Positions 61,620 through 64,000 of a stretch of DNA of 64,000 nucleotides are shown here, one piece after another. This DNA comes from Quillaja saponaria (Eukaryota; Streptophyta; Magnoliopsida; Fabales; Quillajaceae). The notes under the pieces were generated by a model, which was given only the letters and a program-made list of their open reading frames with translations, searched no databases and was not told the DNA's origin. A program made the translations under genes and the position numbers. The stretch covers positions 10,850,001-10,914,000 of the forward strand of contig CM055612.1 of NCBI GenBank assembly GCA_029379385.1, given 5' to 3'. Within the stretch, counting starts at the first letter, position 1, and each line of letters opens with the position of its first letter.

Positions 61620-63290
61620 TCTGAATTCCTTAACAATTTTAGGACAAAAGTTTAGTATTTTAAAGGATTTTGAAGGTGCAAGTTTGATAATGGAAGATAT
61701 TGGAATTAGGTGTTACATTGACGGTGAAATCTATAATAGTCCAAATGGACTTGAATATGATTTCGGTCCCATTAAGTGCATTCATGTGCCCATGTGTATC
61801 AAGGATGCATAGTTTCATGCTTGTATGTGCAACAAATTAAAAGTTGATAGAAAATAGAGTACCCGAGTATCATTTTTCGGTATCTAATTACCATGAATAA
61901 TTCAACCCGCTACAATCCAATTGTAGTAGATGATGATGATGACTTGTGCACCATGTTACAGCATGTCCGTGCTTAAGGCCCTGGATTCATCTTAGAGATT
62001 TATTCACAGAGGAACACACTTCAGGACACAATTCAGGATGTGTCACAGCCTCGTGTTCTTAGTCATGATGAGCCTGAGCCTGTTCCTGAAAACATAGTCT
62101 TGGAAACTCAGTCATCGATGATCAATAGTTGGGCACCTTGGCCGCGACAATATAATCAGCGTGAGTTACCAAGTTCTCATGTTGCAGGAGAAACATCGTC
62201 ATCTCTTAGGCCTCACTCATTGATGAATTACTCATAAGCACCTAGGTTTAATGATTCTATTGGTGACGAGGAGGAGATCCTTGATTTGAACATTGACGTG
62301 GATGATAATGATATTATCGAGGCACATGAAGAAGATTTATACAGCGAACATGTCATGAATTCCTTCTACAAGGACGTGAACATTGAGAGAGCACGTGTAG
62401 TAAACCTTGTTATTGTTCCAAATGCTCAATGGCATTTGCATAACGACTTTTACAATAGCATACTATTTAATACGAAGGCCGAGTTGAAAAACACTGTTAA
62501 ATACTGGCACATTATGAACCGTGTGGCTTTCATAGTCATTTAGTCCAAGAAGGACATATGGGATATCAGGTGCAAGATCCACGACCAGGGCTGCAAGTGG
62601 AGGTTACAAGGACATTTTAGTAAAAGACTTGACAAGTTTCATATTACTAAGTTGGATGTGGCTCACAACTATGTTTATAGCGGAATGACATTGGATCATT
62701 ATAATCTGGATAAGAGATTCATTGCAGAGTATAAAAAAAGAAGAAGATCAGTCAAGACCCTACTACTCTAGGAGCTGTGTTACTTATAATGATAAAAGAT
62801 CACTTCCATTACACTCTTAATATGGGCAAAATATTCAAAGCAAAGAAGAAAGCAATTGATCTTCTGTTTGGTAATTGGGAGGAATCTTACCATGACCTTT
62901 TTACATATTTAAATGCACTCTTGTTAACAATCTCGGCACACGCTTTGAATGGAAGGTGAACCTAACTAATACTCTTAGACATGTTATATTCCAGTGGGTT
63001 TTCTAGGCTTTCGGGCCATCTATCGAGGCCTTCGGTCATTGTAAACCAGTTATTTAGATTGACCGCATGTTTCTTTGTGGAAAGTACACGGGAAAATTGT
63101 TGGTTGCAACTGCGGTTGATGGTGACAATAGTTTGCTTTTACAGTTGTTAAGGAGGAGAACACAGATAGCTGGGGATGGTTTCTAAGTTTGCTTCGTATG
63201 CATGTAATGCAGTAGGTGGGTATTTGCTTAATATTTGATCGTCATGCAAGGATAATTACTACTGTTTCTGATCCTCGAAATTGTTATAAC
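61620..63290 (+). pseudogene. Second MuDR-type transposase remnant
   Basis: Segments in order: RCYIDGEIYNSPNGLEYDFG with a PIKCIHVP tract (61708-61790); an acidic linker (62260-62400); MuDR N-terminal domain pieces (FNTKAELKNTVKYWHIMNRV near 62467; CKIHDQGCKWRLQGHFS near 62573); VKTLLL; MGKIFKAKKKAIDLLFGNWE with ESYHDL (62824-62890); a broken DDE start (FGPSIEAFGHCKPVI near 63012; GKLLVATAVDGDN near 63092; EENTDSWGWFL near 63152); and a final piece near 63240. Stops occur throughout, and the C-terminal half (SWIM, zinc knuckle) is absent. It is related to, but clearly diverged from, the 52.5-kb copy. Confidence 0.8.
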
Positions 63291-64000
63291 CTGATATTAT
63301 AACATTTAGAATATTGGATGTAATAACGTTAAATTTGAGGTAATGTGTAAATTTTAGTTATAAAATAATCATAAGTAAACAAATTAATTAAATAATAATA
63401 ATACAATCAAACATGTTATAAGCAGATATTTTAGTGTGTGTTTTAAAATTTTGTGTACAACTTATTGATCACAAATAGATAAAATTATGATCAAGTAAAT
63501 TAAAGTGATGAAATGATAAATACATGTATATATTTAAATATATTTATATATATATATAAACACTTTTATTTTATAATCCTTGATTTTAATCAAACAAAAT
63601 TGAATAAATGAATATTTATATTTATATATATAACTCAAGTTTAAACATACACCACACAATTAAACTTCAATATTAAATTTGTCTCATGTAAATTTTAACT
63701 AAGGGTGAAATGGGAAAAAAAGTTAATTATATATGTGTATATATATATAGTGAGGAAATTTATATACCACAAGTTTTTAACTTTGACTATCAACTTTTAT
63801 TTATTTGTCTTCTTTTTCCTTCAGTCCACCGCCTTCTCATTCCTCTCCATTTTTTTGCTCGTGATCCTTATGGTCCACCCCTATTTTGCTCTCCTGTTTT
63901 GGTCGTAAATAGCTCACCTTGTAGTTGAGTTAAGCCTTATTCCTTGCAATCAAACTTTCCCTTCGTTCTCTTGTTTTGCCCTCGTGTGTGCTCAGCCTAA
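63291..64000. other. Window end; no gene assigned
   Basis: AT-rich DNA with TA runs to about 63750, then a more balanced CT-rich stretch. Plus-strand frames 63705-63908 and 63710-63928 overlap but neither has a recognisable domain. It could be a promoter/leader or a transposon end continuing past the window. Confidence 0.35.

Overview
The window reads as nuclear DNA of a flowering plant, most likely a eudicot. It is AT-rich, genes are split by GT-AG introns, and the genes recognised are plant-specific (MIKC*-type MADS, NETWORKED 4, EDR4-like zinc-ribbon protein, chloroplast-type ABC1 kinase). The repeats are typical plant transposons (copia, RTE-type LINE, MULE, hAT MITEs, plant mobile domain). 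No species can be named from the sequence alone. All exon structures were worked out by hand from reading frames and splice sites, without transcript evidence.

Left half (1-35 kb) is gene-bearing. It holds the 3' part of a MIKC*-type MADS gene (1223-3310, +, no MADS box seen, frame break near the end); a NET4-like coiled-coil gene without a visible NAB domain (CDS 10834-12719, +, long intron in the 5' UTR); an EDR4-like gene (CDS 23142-28442, +) whose middle is a six-copy repeat of about 400 bp; and a ten-exon ABC1/ADCK kinase gene (29519-35097, -), convergent with the EDR4-like gene. Gaps hold a copia integrase remnant, a 23-C tract, a long inverted repeat, several MITEs, a tandem 1.1-kb duplication and a copia-type LTR.

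Right half (36-64 kb) is almost all transposon-derived. It contains a decayed RTE-type LINE (36.1-39.2 kb); a duplicated 'A-B' block (A at 39.9 and 47.3 kb, B at 45.2 and 48.0 kb), one copy of which is split by about 4.6 kb; two adjacent hAT MITEs (43.2-44.3 kb); broken pieces of three ordinary plant genes (dihydroxyacetone kinase, quinone oxidoreductase, ubiquitin-L40); a MuDR-type transposase pseudogene (52.5-55.6 kb) with a hAT MITE in its catalytic region; a plant-mobile-domain (MAIN-like) pseudogene directly downstream; an AT-rich array of 480-570 bp repeats (58.9-61.5 kb); and a second MuDR-type remnant (61.6-63.3 kb).

The intact genes are unrelated in pathway: pollen-type transcription factor, actin/endomembrane linker, defence regulator, plastid kinase. 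I see no operon-like or clustered system. The most notable items are the EDR4-like repeat expansion, the NAB-less NET4-like gene, the nested MULE/PMD/hAT region with captured gene pieces, and the single-base frame break in the MADS gene.
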